From: Candidatus Zambryskibacteria bacterium CG11_big_fil_rev_8_21_14_0_20_42_18
GTDB lineage: Bacteria; Patescibacteriota; Minisyncoccia; Phycocordibacterales; Zambryskibacteraceae
Reading direction: 5' to 3'
Assembly (NCBI GenBank): GCA_002787855.1
Contig: PCVB01000001.1
Location: 1 to 17,148, forward strand
Length of the DNA stretch: 17,148 bases
This document shows positions 1 through 6,877 of this stretch, in pieces; position 1 is the stretch's first letter, and each line of letters starts with the position of its first letter. Under the pieces are notes generated by a model. The model did no database searches, was not told the origin of the DNA, and worked only from the letters and a program-made list of their open reading frames with translations. The translations under genes were made by a program, and so were the position numbers.

Positions 1-1
1 T

Positions 2-529
2 GATGGGAAAACTAAGCTTTTTGGTTGTGATCAGAAACGTATTTCCAAAAGTTCTTCTGTGGCCGAGGCGCTTGGTAATTTAGACGAGCTCAATTCTTTC
101 TTGGGTTTAATAAAAGTTAAAACGATAGGGGAGAAATTTGAGGTTGGTGGTAAAACTTCCCAAGATATTGTTGGAGATATCCAGGAAAATATTTTTACGA
201 TTTCTGCTTGTATTGCTGGGGCGGATAAAGGCATTACGGCGGATAAGGTGAAGGAGATAGAGGATATAGTTGCTGTATGTGAGAAGGAGTTGCCTACGAT
301 AAAAACTTTTTCCCTTGCTGGAGGAACAGAACTTTCAGCTTTATTTGATTTTGCAAGAACCTTGGCTCGTCGAGCGGAGCGAAGAGTGGTAGCAGTAAAT
401 GATGAACTTAATAATATAAACCCTGAAATTCTTAAATATCTTAATCGTCTTTCTAGTATTCTTTTTGCCCTCGCTCGACTTACTAACCATCGTTCTGGTA
501 TAAAGGAGAGCGCCCCGCGCTATACTTAG
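2..529 (+). CDS. Cob(I)alamin adenosyltransferase, PduO type (5' partial)
   Basis: The reading frame is open from base 2, so the gene begins upstream of the window and the GTG at 59 is an internal Val codon. The enzyme moves the adenosyl group of ATP onto cob(I)alamin to make coenzyme B12. Seen: an N-terminal DGKTKLF stretch like the family's ATP-binding TGDxGxTxL segment, the ALGNLDELNSFLG helix, RTLARRAERRVV with the conserved RRAER, and the C-terminal LNRLSSILFALAR helix, all typical of the PduO/ATR trimer family. The visible 175 codons cover nearly the whole domain; perhaps 5-15 residues are missing. No other B12 gene is in the window, so salvage for a B12-dependent enzyme such as a class II ribonucleotide reductase is an inference. 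tRNA-His follows 23 bases after the stop. Confidence 0.88.
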   Translation, partial: DGKTKLFGCDQKRISKSSSVAEALGNLDELNSFLGLIKVKTIGEKFEVGGKTSQDIVGDIQENIFTISACIAGADKGITADKVKEIEDIVAVCEKELPTIKTFSLAGGTELSALFDFARTLARRAERRVVAVNDELNNINPEILKYLNRLSSILFALARLTNHRSGIKESAPRYT

Positions 530-552
530 TAAGTATTCGTGGGAAACATAAT

Positions 553-624
553 GGCGGCTATAGTTTAGTGGTAGAACTCCAGCTTGTGGAGCTGGTCGCG
601 AGAGTTCGATTCTCTCTAGCCGCC
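553..624 (+). tRNA. tRNA-His (anticodon GTG)
   Basis: The sequence folds into a full cloverleaf. The acceptor stem runs from G-1 at 553 to A at 560, paired with 617-624, so the histidine-specific G-1:C73 pair is encoded. T8 and A9 follow, then the D arm GTTT/GAAC, anticodon stem CCAGC/GCTGG around loop TTGTGGA (anticodon GTG), a 4-base variable loop, and T arm GAGAG/CTCTC around TTCGATT. CCA is not encoded (CCC follows base 624), so a CCA-adding enzyme is needed. A possible -10 box TATACT lies at 521-526 in the end of the upstream gene. No terminator is visible after it. Confidence 0.96.
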
Positions 625-642
625 CCCGCGTCGAATTTAAAC

Positions 643-651
643 TGGTATAAT
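643..651 (+). promoter_or_regulatory. Extended -10 promoter of the 658 cupin gene
   Basis: TGG followed by a perfect TATAAT (646-651). With the last T at -7, the predicted transcription start is base 658, exactly the A of the ATG, so the mRNA would be leaderless. The -35 region falls in the tRNA-His 3' end and shows no TTGACA. Confidence 0.65.
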
Positions 652-657
652 TTATGT

Positions 658-1059
658 ATGAAAAAAGGATTTAAAGAAAATATAGAGGAAGCTTCACTGG
701 AGAATATTGATTTTAGGAGAGTGCTCTATACAGGCGAGCATTCTCAGCTAGTTTTGATGTCTCTCAAGCCAAATGAGGAGATTGGTATGGAGGTACACCC
801 AGATAATGACCAGTTTTTTAGGTTTGAGAAGGGCCAAGGGAGGGTGATTGTTGACAGTACTACTTATGAAGTGTCAGACGGTGATGTGGTCATAATTCCT
901 CGAGGAGCGGAGCATAACGTCGTTAACACTTCCCAAACTGAATCTCTCAAACTCTATACTCTCTATGCGCCCCCTCACCATGCCGATGGAATTGTGAGAG
1001 TCACTAAGGAGGAGGCAGTAGCAAATGAGGCTGAATTTGATGGCGTGACCACGGAATAG
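658..1059 (+). CDS. Small single-domain cupin protein
   Basis: A 133-residue protein. The ATG at 658 is chosen because an upstream GTG at 568 would start inside tRNA-His, and the TATAAT box ends 6 bases before this ATG. The conserved double-stranded beta-helix barrel is visible: motif 1 EVHPDNDQFFRFEKGQG with H47 and Q52, then motif 2 PRGAEHNVVN with H86. The usual second His and Glu of cupin motif 1 are Asp49 and Gln52, so metal binding may be altered. The C-terminal APPHHADGIVRVTKEEA segment recurs in small bacterial cupins often loosely labelled mannose-6-phosphate isomerase. The substrate is unknown. It lies 2 bases before the phosphomannomutase-like gene, so co-transcription and a role in sugar metabolism are likely but unproven. 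Confidence 0.8.
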   Translation: MKKGFKENIEEASLENIDFRRVLYTGEHSQLVLMSLKPNEEIGMEVHPDNDQFFRFEKGQGRVIVDSTTYEVSDGDVVIIPRGAEHNVVNTSQTESLKLYTLYAPPHHADGIVRVTKEEAVANEAEFDGVTTE

Positions 1060-1061
1060 AT

Positions 1062-1805
1062 ATGAAAAAGTTTAAGACTATTGTATTTGATATTGACGGA
1101 ACCCTGACGCGGAGTAAACTGCCCTTAGATGAAGAAATAGCGAAACTGCTCTCCCTCCTGATAGAGAAATATCAACTGGCCATCATTTCCGGGGCTGGTT
1201 TTGAACAGTTTAAATGGCAGATCCTTGACCATCTTCCTAACGGATCAAAATTAGAAAATTTATATCTGTTGCCAACCGACGGCACTGTTTTCTGTAGATA
1301 CAACGGGGACTGGCAGTGTCAGGCCGATCCGGCGATGTCTCCAGAAGATAAAACCCACATTGCCCAAGCTTTTGAAAACATTTTTGAAGAATCTGGTTTG
1401 GAAAAACCTAAAAAACTTTACGGAGAACTGGTAGAAGATCGTGGGGCTCAACTCAATTTTTCAGCCTTGGGCCAAGACGCCCCAATTGAACTTAAAGAAA
1501 AGTGGGATCCGGATAATAAAAATCGCGAACTGATAATAAAAATTCTCAAAAATTATTTGCCCGGTTTTTCGATGCGTATTGGTGGCACAACATCTATAGA
1601 AATTACAAGAAGTGGTATTGACAAGAGCTATGGACTCAAAAAACTCATGAAGTTAACGAATTTCTCCAAGGACGACATTCTTTACGTTGGGGATAAGTTT
1701 TCAGAGGGTGGCAATGATGCTCCTGTTCTAGCTTTAGGTATAGAATATAAGGAAGTTAAGGGTCCAGAAGAGACTAAAAAGGTTATCTTGGAACTTTTGA
1801 CATAA
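1062..1805 (+). CDS. HAD-IIB family phosphomannomutase-like protein (eukaryotic PMM type)
   Basis: A 247-residue protein predicted to interconvert mannose-1-phosphate and mannose-6-phosphate. The HAD nucleophile motif is FDIDGTLT (D10 nucleophile, D12 acid/base), and the C-terminal motif is VGDKFSEGGND (D211, N218, D219). From memory of human PMM2, three further segments match: EDRGAQLNFSALGQ corresponds to RNGMLNVSPIGR, RIGGTTSIEITRSGIDKSYGL is close to the PMM2 region ending GWDKRYCL, and the GPEETKKVILELL end corresponds to APEDTRRICELL. The length equals that of eukaryotic PMM (about 246). Most bacteria use the unrelated ManB/AlgC phosphohexomutase, so this type is notable. The start follows the cupin stop by 2 bases with only a weak GGA upstream. 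Another HAD-IIB sugar phosphatase activity remains possible. Confidence 0.72.
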   Translation: MKKFKTIVFDIDGTLTRSKLPLDEEIAKLLSLLIEKYQLAIISGAGFEQFKWQILDHLPNGSKLENLYLLPTDGTVFCRYNGDWQCQADPAMSPEDKTHIAQAFENIFEESGLEKPKKLYGELVEDRGAQLNFSALGQDAPIELKEKWDPDNKNRELIIKILKNYLPGFSMRIGGTTSIEITRSGIDKSYGLKKLMKLTNFSKDDILYVGDKFSEGGNDAPVLALGIEYKEVKGPEETKKVILELLT

Positions 1806-1813
1806 TCTAAAAA

Positions 1814-1822
1814 TGTTACAAT
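1814..1822 (+). promoter_or_regulatory. Extended -10 promoter before the PMI-like cupin
   Basis: TGT followed by TACAAT (1817-1822) in the 34-base gap after the phosphomannomutase-like gene. The predicted start is near 1829, giving an 11-base leader before ATG 1840. No -35 hexamer is seen. The same TGTTACAAT recurs at 15140-15148. Confidence 0.5.
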
Positions 1823-1839
1823 TGAAAGATAGTAATTAA

Positions 1840-2190
1840 ATGAACAAACTCAAACCTTTCACTGAAAAGCGTCCGTGGGGAAGCTTTCGGGAATTTATAA
1901 AAAATGAACCCAGCACCGTTAAAATTCTTTATGTAAAAAATGGGGAGGCTTTTAGTTTACAGAAACATTTGCATAGAGATGAATTCTGGAGAGTGTTGAA
2001 GGGAGAACCAGAAATTACTATTGGCAGTAAGTTGATTAGCGCAAAAGCAGGTGATGAATTTGAGGTTTCTGCAGAAACCAATCATCGCATTTTTGCACCG
2101 CTTAATGATGTGGAGATACTTGAAGTATCAAGAGGAAAGTTTGATGAAGGTGATATCATTAGAATTAAAGATAACTATGGTCGCGCCTAA
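1840..2190 (+). CDS. Cupin resembling the mannose-6-phosphate isomerase domain of type II PMI
   Basis: A 116-residue single cupin. The opening EKRPWGSFREF and the metal motif SLQKHLHRDEFWRVLKG (H43, H45, E48), then ETNHRIF (H82) and a C-terminal GKFDEGDIIRIKDNYGRA, match the C-terminal domain of bifunctional PMI/GDP-mannose pyrophosphorylases (ERPWGSY...SLQxHxHRxExW...GDDIVRxxDxYGR). That domain interconverts mannose-6-phosphate and fructose-6-phosphate. Here it stands alone without the nucleotidyltransferase half. All expected metal ligands are present. It lies between a PMM-like gene and two GH130 genes, which supports a mannose-phosphate role. Its last 14 bases overlap the start of the next gene, suggesting translational coupling. 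Confidence 0.78.
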   Translation: MNKLKPFTEKRPWGSFREFIKNEPSTVKILYVKNGEAFSLQKHLHRDEFWRVLKGEPEITIGSKLISAKAGDEFEVSAETNHRIFAPLNDVEILEVSRGKFDEGDIIRIKDNYGRA

Positions 2191-3346
2191 CAAGAAAAAA
2201 ATAGTGAAAAAAGTGCTGACGAAGAAAAAAGTTGTCAAAAAGAAGACAAGTAAAAAAGTTGTCAAAAAGACAAAAAGAAAAGCAAAAATAAAAGTAAGAC
2301 CTCTAAATCTCAAGAGATCTAAATTGAACCCAATTATTAATCCTAAGTCGGATTCTTATTGGGAATCAGAAGCGGTATTTAATCCGGGAGCTGTTGTTTC
2401 GAGCGATCGGGTGCACCTTTTCTACCGTGCCCTAGGCCCTGATGGCATATCACGCGTTGGTTATGCCTCAAGTAAGGATGGTATTGATTTCGACAAACGT
2501 CATCCACATCCAGTTTATATGCCAGAAACTGACCAAGAATTTGCCACGCATCACCCGTATACTTCGCCGGCAAGGCTCGCTTACGATAGGGGGCTTTATA
2601 TGTCTGGGGGTGGTTGGGGTGGATGTGAAGATCCGCGAGCGGTAAAGCTTGGTGGTCGCCTCTATCTAACTTTCAATATTTTCAACGGCTGGGGCTCGAT
2701 TAGAGTAGGGGTAACATCTATAAGCGAAGATGATTTGGAACAAGGTCGTTGGAATTGGCGCAGAATGCTTTTCCTCTCACCTCCCAATCAAATACATAAA
2801 AACTGGATGCTTTTTCCAGAGAAGATGGATAACAAGTTCGCTATTCTGCATAGCGTGTCCCCTGACGTTAAGGTGGACTACTTAGGTACCCTTGAGGAGC
2901 TCCATAGCGGTCGCAAGGTTATCACGAGTTCTAGAAGTGAAGACAAAACTTATCCTCACTATACTTGGGAGAGTTGGATACGCGGTGCTGGCGCCCCACC
3001 TATAAAAACAAAATATGGCTGGCTCGTTTTCTATCATGCTATGGATAAAAGTGACCCTAATCGCTACAAACTCGGAACAATGCTTCTTGATCTTAATAAT
3101 CCCCAGAAGGTTCTTTATCGTTCAAAGTACCCAATTCTTGAACCTGATGAATGGTACGAAAATGATTGGAAACCCGGCATTATCTATGCTTCCGGGGCTG
3201 TAGTTAAGGGTGATACACTTTTTATTTATTATGGTGGCGGTGATAAACATATTGGCGTTGCTTACACTAAGTTGGACGATTTTATCGACAAGCTTATGAA
3301 AAATGAGCATATCGTCTTAGCGACCAGACCGACCAAAGTAAAATAA
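2177..3346 (+). CDS. GH130 family mannoside phosphorylase or mannosidase with polybasic N-terminal tail
   Basis: A 389-residue protein; the frame stays open further upstream, but ATG 2177 is the only start consistent with the upstream cupin (14-base overlap). Residues 1-45 are a lysine tail with KKVV/KKT units. From about residue 48 a GH130 five-bladed propeller begins: LNPIINPKSDSYWESEAVFN, then GGCEDPR carrying the catalytic Asp, then GAPPIKTKYGW...YHA, then YKLGTMLLDL, and IYYGGGD near the end. GH130 enzymes cleave or make beta-mannosides, usually by phosphorolysis to alpha-mannose-1-phosphate, though some members hydrolyse beta-1,2-mannan. The H and K/R positions resemble the phosphorylase branch, but I cannot settle this by eye. 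No signal peptide is seen, so it is cytoplasmic. Confidence 0.87.
   Translation: MVAPNKKKIVKKVLTKKKVVKKKTSKKVVKKTKRKAKIKVRPLNLKRSKLNPIINPKSDSYWESEAVFNPGAVVSSDRVHLFYRALGPDGISRVGYASSKDGIDFDKRHPHPVYMPETDQEFATHHPYTSPARLAYDRGLYMSGGGWGGCEDPRAVKLGGRLYLTFNIFNGWGSIRVGVTSISEDDLEQGRWNWRRMLFLSPPNQIHKNWMLFPEKMDNKFAILHSVSPDVKVDYLGTLEELHSGRKVITSSRSEDKTYPHYTWESWIRGAGAPPIKTKYGWLVFYHAMDKSDPNRYKLGTMLLDLNNPQKVLYRSKYPILEPDEWYENDWKPGIIYASGAVVKGDTLFIYYGGGDKHIGVAYTKLDDFIDKLMKNEHIVLATRPTKVK
2225..2270 (+). repeat. 19-bp direct repeat encoding the lysine tail
   Basis: The 19-mer AAAAAAGTTGTCAAAAAGA occurs at 2225-2243 and again at 2252-2270, a 27-base (9-codon) period. It encodes two KKVVKK units in the N-terminal tail of the GH130 protein, so the tail probably grew by in-frame duplication. 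Confidence 0.85.
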
Positions 3347-3352
3347 AGTGAC

Positions 3353-5278
3353 ATGTTCATAGTAAAACGATCACAAGAAAATCCCATCTTGGTACCTCGC
3401 CGTGACCATCACTGGGAAGCATCTGCCACATTCAATATGTCTGTTGTTAAAAAAGGTCGCAGTATTTACGGCTTGTATCGAGCAATATCCAGTTCTGATA
3501 ATCTTAGATCTCCGGACAAGATTTCAACAATAGGAATAGCCAAGAGCCCTGATGGGGTTCACTTTGATGACCGCAAACAGTTTGTCGTACCAGAGGAGGA
3601 GTGGGAAAAGTTTGGCTGTGAAGACCCGCGAGTAACTTTTTTTGAAGGTCGTTATTATATTTTTTATACTGCCCTTTCTCTTTTCCCTTTTACAGCCGAG
3701 GGCATTAAGGTGGCAGTGGCTATCTCGGATGATTTAAAAAAGGTCCATGAGCGTCACCTAGTCACACCCTTTAATGCTAAAGCCATGACCCTCTTTCCCG
3801 AACGGGTGAATGGCAAGGTCGTGGCGATCTTTAGCGCCTACACTGACACTCCACCGGCTAAAATGGTTGTTGTTGAGGCCGATGATGTAGAAGAATTTTG
3901 GTCACCTATGTTTTGGAAGAAACAGCTTCGTGATATGGATAAACACACCATTGATCTTCGTAGAACTGACCACGATCATGTTGAAGTCGGGGCTCCGCCC
4001 ATTAAAACGCGCTTCGGCTGGCTCCTCATTTATTCCCATATTGAGCACTATTTTCCTTCATCAGAAAATATCAGACCCCAGTTCGGTATTGAAGCTGTTC
4101 TCCTTGACTTAAAGGACCCGCGCAAAATTATTGGTCGCACCGAAGGTCCCATCTTGGCGCCGGAGGAGGCCTATGAGACCACGGGCCATGTCTCTAACGT
4201 AGTCTTTCCTTCGGGGGCACTTTTGCAAGATGATGTTTTAACGATTTATTATGGCGCCGCCGACACCACGACTTGCTCGGTGAGGTTGTTTTTAGATGAT
4301 TTGATATCAAGCATTTGTGATGAGACAAAACACCGATGGCATTTCCAACGTGTCGGTCATAACCCCATCATTGAACCAGATAAAAATCATAAATGGGAAT
4401 CAAAAGCCACTTTTAATCCTGCTGCCGTCCAGCTTGAAGGCTCGGTCCATATTCTTTACAGGGCTCTTTCTGAAGACAATACTTCAAGTATTGGTTATGC
4501 TACCAGCCGTGATGGGGTATCTATAAGCGAGAGATTGCCTGAACCAGTTTATCTGCCAACCGAAGATTTTGAAACCAAGAAAATAGCAAACGCTAACTCC
4601 GGATGTGAAGATCCGCGTATTACTAAAGTAGGAGGTGCCCTTTACATGAGTTACACCGCTTTTGACGGCATAGGGCCCCCTAGAGTGGCCATTACTTCTA
4701 TCAAAGAAAAGGATTTTCTTTCCCGTCGCTGGAAGTGGAAAAAACCTAAAATTATTACCCCCTCGGGAGTTGATGATAAAGATGCCTGTATTTTCCCAGA
4801 AAAAGTTAATGGCAAGTATCTTATTCTTCACCGTATTGGTAGCGACATTTGCGGCGATCTTCTTAATTCTCTGGATTTCAAAACAGAGGTAGTTAATAAA
4901 TGTATCAGAATTTTTGGTCCGAGACCGGGAACTTGGGACAGCAAGAAGGTGGGCATAACCGCTCCTCCAATTAAAACAAAAAAAGGATGGCTCCTGCTTT
5001 ATCATGCCGTTTCGGAACATCATCATACTTATCGACTTGGAGCAGCCTTACTTGACCTCAAGGATCCGACAATTGTCTTGGCTCGTTCAACCGACACTAT
5101 TTTTAAGCCGGAAGAGACTTTTGAAAAAGAGGGCATTGTAAATAATGTGGTCTTTCCTTGTGGTATGGTAGTGCGCGATGGTTTCCTTTATATTTATTAT
5201 GGCGCCGCGGACAAGGTGATTGGGGTAGCCAATATGGAGCTCGAGATCATTGTGGACGCCCTGGGGAGAACTATCTAG
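3353..5278 (+). CDS. Tandem GH130 protein (two fused mannoside phosphorylase-like domains)
   Basis: A 641-residue protein made of two complete GH130 propellers, residues 1 to about 323 and about 327 to 641, with almost no linker. Each half has the WE...FN opening (HHWEASATFN; HKWESKATFN), the GCEDPR catalytic motif, an APPIKT...GWLL segment and a terminal IYYGAAD. The C-terminal half also keeps YHA and YRLGAALLDL as in the upstream GH130 protein. In the N-terminal half these are YSHIEHYF and PQFGIEAVLLDL, so a His and a basic residue near the likely phosphate or sugar site differ. GH130 proteins are usually about 300-400 aa, so the fusion is unusual. It starts 6 bases after the preceding stop and has no Shine-Dalgarno. 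No signal peptide is visible; cytoplasmic action on beta-mannosides is inferred. Confidence 0.87.
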   Translation: MFIVKRSQENPILVPRRDHHWEASATFNMSVVKKGRSIYGLYRAISSSDNLRSPDKISTIGIAKSPDGVHFDDRKQFVVPEEEWEKFGCEDPRVTFFEGRYYIFYTALSLFPFTAEGIKVAVAISDDLKKVHERHLVTPFNAKAMTLFPERVNGKVVAIFSAYTDTPPAKMVVVEADDVEEFWSPMFWKKQLRDMDKHTIDLRRTDHDHVEVGAPPIKTRFGWLLIYSHIEHYFPSSENIRPQFGIEAVLLDLKDPRKIIGRTEGPILAPEEAYETTGHVSNVVFPSGALLQDDVLTIYYGAADTTTCSVRLFLDDLISSICDETKHRWHFQRVGHNPIIEPDKNHKWESKATFNPAAVQLEGSVHILYRALSEDNTSSIGYATSRDGVSISERLPEPVYLPTEDFETKKIANANSGCEDPRITKVGGALYMSYTAFDGIGPPRVAITSIKEKDFLSRRWKWKKPKIITPSGVDDKDACIFPEKVNGKYLILHRIGSDICGDLLNSLDFKTEVVNKCIRIFGPRPGTWDSKKVGITAPPIKTKKGWLLLYHAVSEHHHTYRLGAALLDLKDPTIVLARSTDTIFKPEETFEKEGIVNNVVFPCGMVVRDGFLYIYYGAADKVIGVANMELEIIVDALGRTI

Positions 5279-5312
5279 AATTACTTGATTTTGTGTTAAT
5301 CTTAAGACCACC

Positions 5313-5975
5313 ATGTTTCCAAACTGGGCAAAAAATATTTTATTTCTTCTAGTTTTTATGATCTCTAGTTTAGTGCTAGTGATTATTATTGATGGATTAC
5401 TTTCAGGCACCGACCTTACTCCACTTAATACTGTTATCGAGCAGACCGTGACGCACATGCGCACTCCGTTTTTAACGACTTTTTTTATTTTTATCACTAG
5501 ATTAGGAGACCCCTTCGTTCTTTCTTTTGCTACCGCGCTCATCTCTACCCTCCTTGTTGTCCGAGGCAGGCACTATGATGCTGTTCTTTTTATCACCAGT
5601 CTTTTAATTTCCGTTATCTTGCTTTTAGTACTCAAGAATACTTTTCAAATCGCACGACCTAGTTACAATATTATAAATACCAGTGAATGGAGTTTCCCAT
5701 CAGGGCACGTGACGGTTACAACAGCTTTTTTCTTCCTGCTTGTTTACTCTTTCTTTGGTTACATGAAGACGCTAAGAGGCAAGATCATACTGGTAGCAGG
5801 CTCATTTATTGGGGCTATTCTTATATGGTTTTCGAGACTTTATCTTGGGGCTCATTGGGCACTCGATATCTTGGGTGGTATTGCGCTCGGACTTCTGTCT
5901 GTGAGTTTTACTATCCTTGCGTTCAATATTTTGATTGAAGGCAGGCGCTCACTAAAAAGTAGAATGCATTTGTGA
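5313..5975 (+). CDS. PAP2 superfamily membrane phosphatase
   Basis: A 220-residue integral membrane protein with about six hydrophobic segments (near 8-27, 54-62, 67-84, 90-107, 133-150, 157-173, 183-207). All three PAP2 signatures are intact: K108...R115-P116, P129-S130-G131-H132, and S174-R175...H181...D185, the last two giving the phosphohistidine active site. Family members remove phosphate from phosphatidic acid, undecaprenyl diphosphate or related lipids on the outer face of the membrane. The size fits a BcrC/PgpB-like undecaprenyl-diphosphatase, but motifs alone cannot give the substrate. A weak TGTTAATCT element (5294-5302) would place a start close to the ATG at 5313. The stop is TGA, which supports standard code. 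Confidence 0.87.
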   Translation: MFPNWAKNILFLLVFMISSLVLVIIIDGLLSGTDLTPLNTVIEQTVTHMRTPFLTTFFIFITRLGDPFVLSFATALISTLLVVRGRHYDAVLFITSLLISVILLLVLKNTFQIARPSYNIINTSEWSFPSGHVTVTTAFFFLLVYSFFGYMKTLRGKIILVAGSFIGAILIWFSRLYLGAHWALDILGGIALGLLSVSFTILAFNILIEGRRSLKSRMHL

Positions 5976-5995
5976 TATAATACAAAAAATATAAT
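5976..5995 (+). promoter_or_regulatory. Two TATAAT boxes before the SIMPL-domain gene
   Basis: Perfect TATAAT at 5976-5981 (preceded by TGA) and again at 5990-5995. Predicted starts are near 5988 and 6002, giving leaders of about 27 and 13 bases before ATG 6015. No clear -35 is seen; the first box overlaps the end of the PAP2 gene. Confidence 0.5.
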
Positions 5996-6014
5996 TATTA
6001 ACTAAGATTACAAC

Positions 6015-6797
6015 ATGAACACAGAAGAAACTCAAAAAGTTATGAAGTGGACCCGCATTGTGCTTATCGTGTTGGCGATATTTCTGGCTATTCAAGCCCT
6101 GGGCTCTTTTAGAGGTTTAACTTATACCAACCCGGTTTATAACTCTATTTCTGTTAATGGAGAGGGCGAGGCGGTTGCCATTCCAGATATTGCCACCTTC
6201 TCTTTCTCTGTTTCTCTTGATGCTAAGGTGGTAAGTGACGCTCAAAAGCAGGTGACAGAAAAAATGAACAGTATCTTGTCAGAACTTAAAGCCATAGGTA
6301 TCGAAGAAAAAGATATTAAGACCTCTGATTATTCTATTTGGCCTAAGTATAGTTATGAACCCACAATTTGCTCACCAACATATTGTCCACCGACTCGGCA
6401 ACGTGAGGATGGTTACACCGTAAGTCATAGCGTTTTAGTGAAGGTTAGAAAAACTGAAGATGTCGGCAAGGCCTTTGCTCTGGTGGGAGACAAGGGTGCC
6501 ACGAATCTCTCCGGTATTTCGTTTGCTGTTGATGATGAGGAAAGGGTTTTAGATGAAGCTCGGGCCAAGGCTATTAATGACGCTAAGAAGAAGGCTGAAA
6601 TGCTCGCAGACGAACTCGGTGTACGACTTGTGCGCGTGGTGAGTTACTATGACAATATTGGTGGCGGACCTATGCCGTATTATGCAGAAGGTATGGGTGG
6701 AGACATGGTTAAGACTTCCGCCTCTTCTGCTCCCAGTATTCCCATTGGAGAAAACAAGGTTGTAATGAATGTCACTGTAGTCTACGAAATAAGATAA
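6015..6797 (+). CDS. Membrane-anchored SIMPL-domain (DUF541/YggE-like) protein
   Basis: A 260-residue protein with one N-terminal membrane segment (about 12-31) and a soluble SIMPL domain beginning at NSISVNGEGEAVAIPDIATFSFSV. The domain continues through the helix DAQKQVTEKMNSILSELKAIGIEEKDIKTSDYSI, the DGYTVSHSVLVKVR strand, the AFALVGDKGATNLSGISF region, the helix ARAKAINDAKKKAEMLADELG, and a final MNVTVVYEIR strand. These are the family's usual blocks (GxG near the start, KA...DAxxKAexlA). SIMPL proteins are exported or periplasmic; YggE is linked to oxidative-stress protection, but no enzymatic activity is established. Two cysteines in the PTICSPTYCPP loop could form a disulfide. A hairpin terminator follows within 45 bases. 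Confidence 0.86.
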   Translation: MNTEETQKVMKWTRIVLIVLAIFLAIQALGSFRGLTYTNPVYNSISVNGEGEAVAIPDIATFSFSVSLDAKVVSDAQKQVTEKMNSILSELKAIGIEEKDIKTSDYSIWPKYSYEPTICSPTYCPPTRQREDGYTVSHSVLVKVRKTEDVGKAFALVGDKGATNLSGISFAVDDEERVLDEARAKAINDAKKKAEMLADELGVRLVRVVSYYDNIGGGPMPYYAEGMGGDMVKTSASSAPSIPIGENKVVMNVTVVYEIR

Positions 6798-6806
6798 TTC
6801 GAGTCA

Positions 6807-6836
6807 TTGACTTCTATGGGTCTCGTATGGTAGTAT
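6807..6836 (+). promoter_or_regulatory. Sigma70-like promoter upstream of secE
   Basis: TTGACT at 6807-6812 and TAGTAT at 6831-6836 are separated by 18 bp, the best -35/-10 pair in the window. The predicted start, near 6843, lies inside the 5' arm of the hairpin at 6838-6864, so a transcript from here would begin with that hairpin. Confidence 0.45.
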
Positions 6837-6837
6837 C

Positions 6838-6864
6838 AAAAAACACCCGGAGGGGGTGTTTTTT
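6838..6864 (+). terminator. Intrinsic terminator or leader hairpin before secE
   Basis: An 11-bp perfect stem, AAAAAACACCC (6838-6848) with GGGTGTTTTTT (6854-6864), closes the 5-base loop GGAGG. The 3' arm ends in a T run. It is well placed to end transcription of the SIMPL-domain gene (stop at 6797). Because a promoter sits just upstream, it could also act as a leader or attenuator hairpin for secE-nusG-rplK. Confidence 0.75.
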
Positions 6865-6869
6865 ATAAT
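6864..6869 (+). promoter_or_regulatory. TATAAT box overlapping the terminator, for secE
   Basis: A perfect TATAAT begins in the last T of the hairpin. The predicted start is near 6876, two bases before ATG 6878, so the secE mRNA would be almost leaderless. No -35 hexamer is seen. Confidence 0.5.
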
Positions 6870-6877
6870 AAATAACT

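Noticed and set aside
568..657. Upstream GTG start for the first cupin gene
   Set aside because: It lies inside tRNA-His; ATG 658 with TATAAT at exact spacing is the better start.
2051..2176. Upstream ATG giving a longer GH130 protein
   Set aside because: It would overlap the PMI-like cupin by 140 bases and encode unrelated residues; ATG 2177 overlaps by only 14.
4484..5026. 180-codon open frame on the minus strand
   Set aside because: It is antisense to the conserved second GH130 domain and its translation shows no recognisable motif.
5087..5542. 151-codon open frame on the minus strand
   Set aside because: It overlaps both the GH130 end and the PAP2 start, each strongly supported, and shows no family signature.
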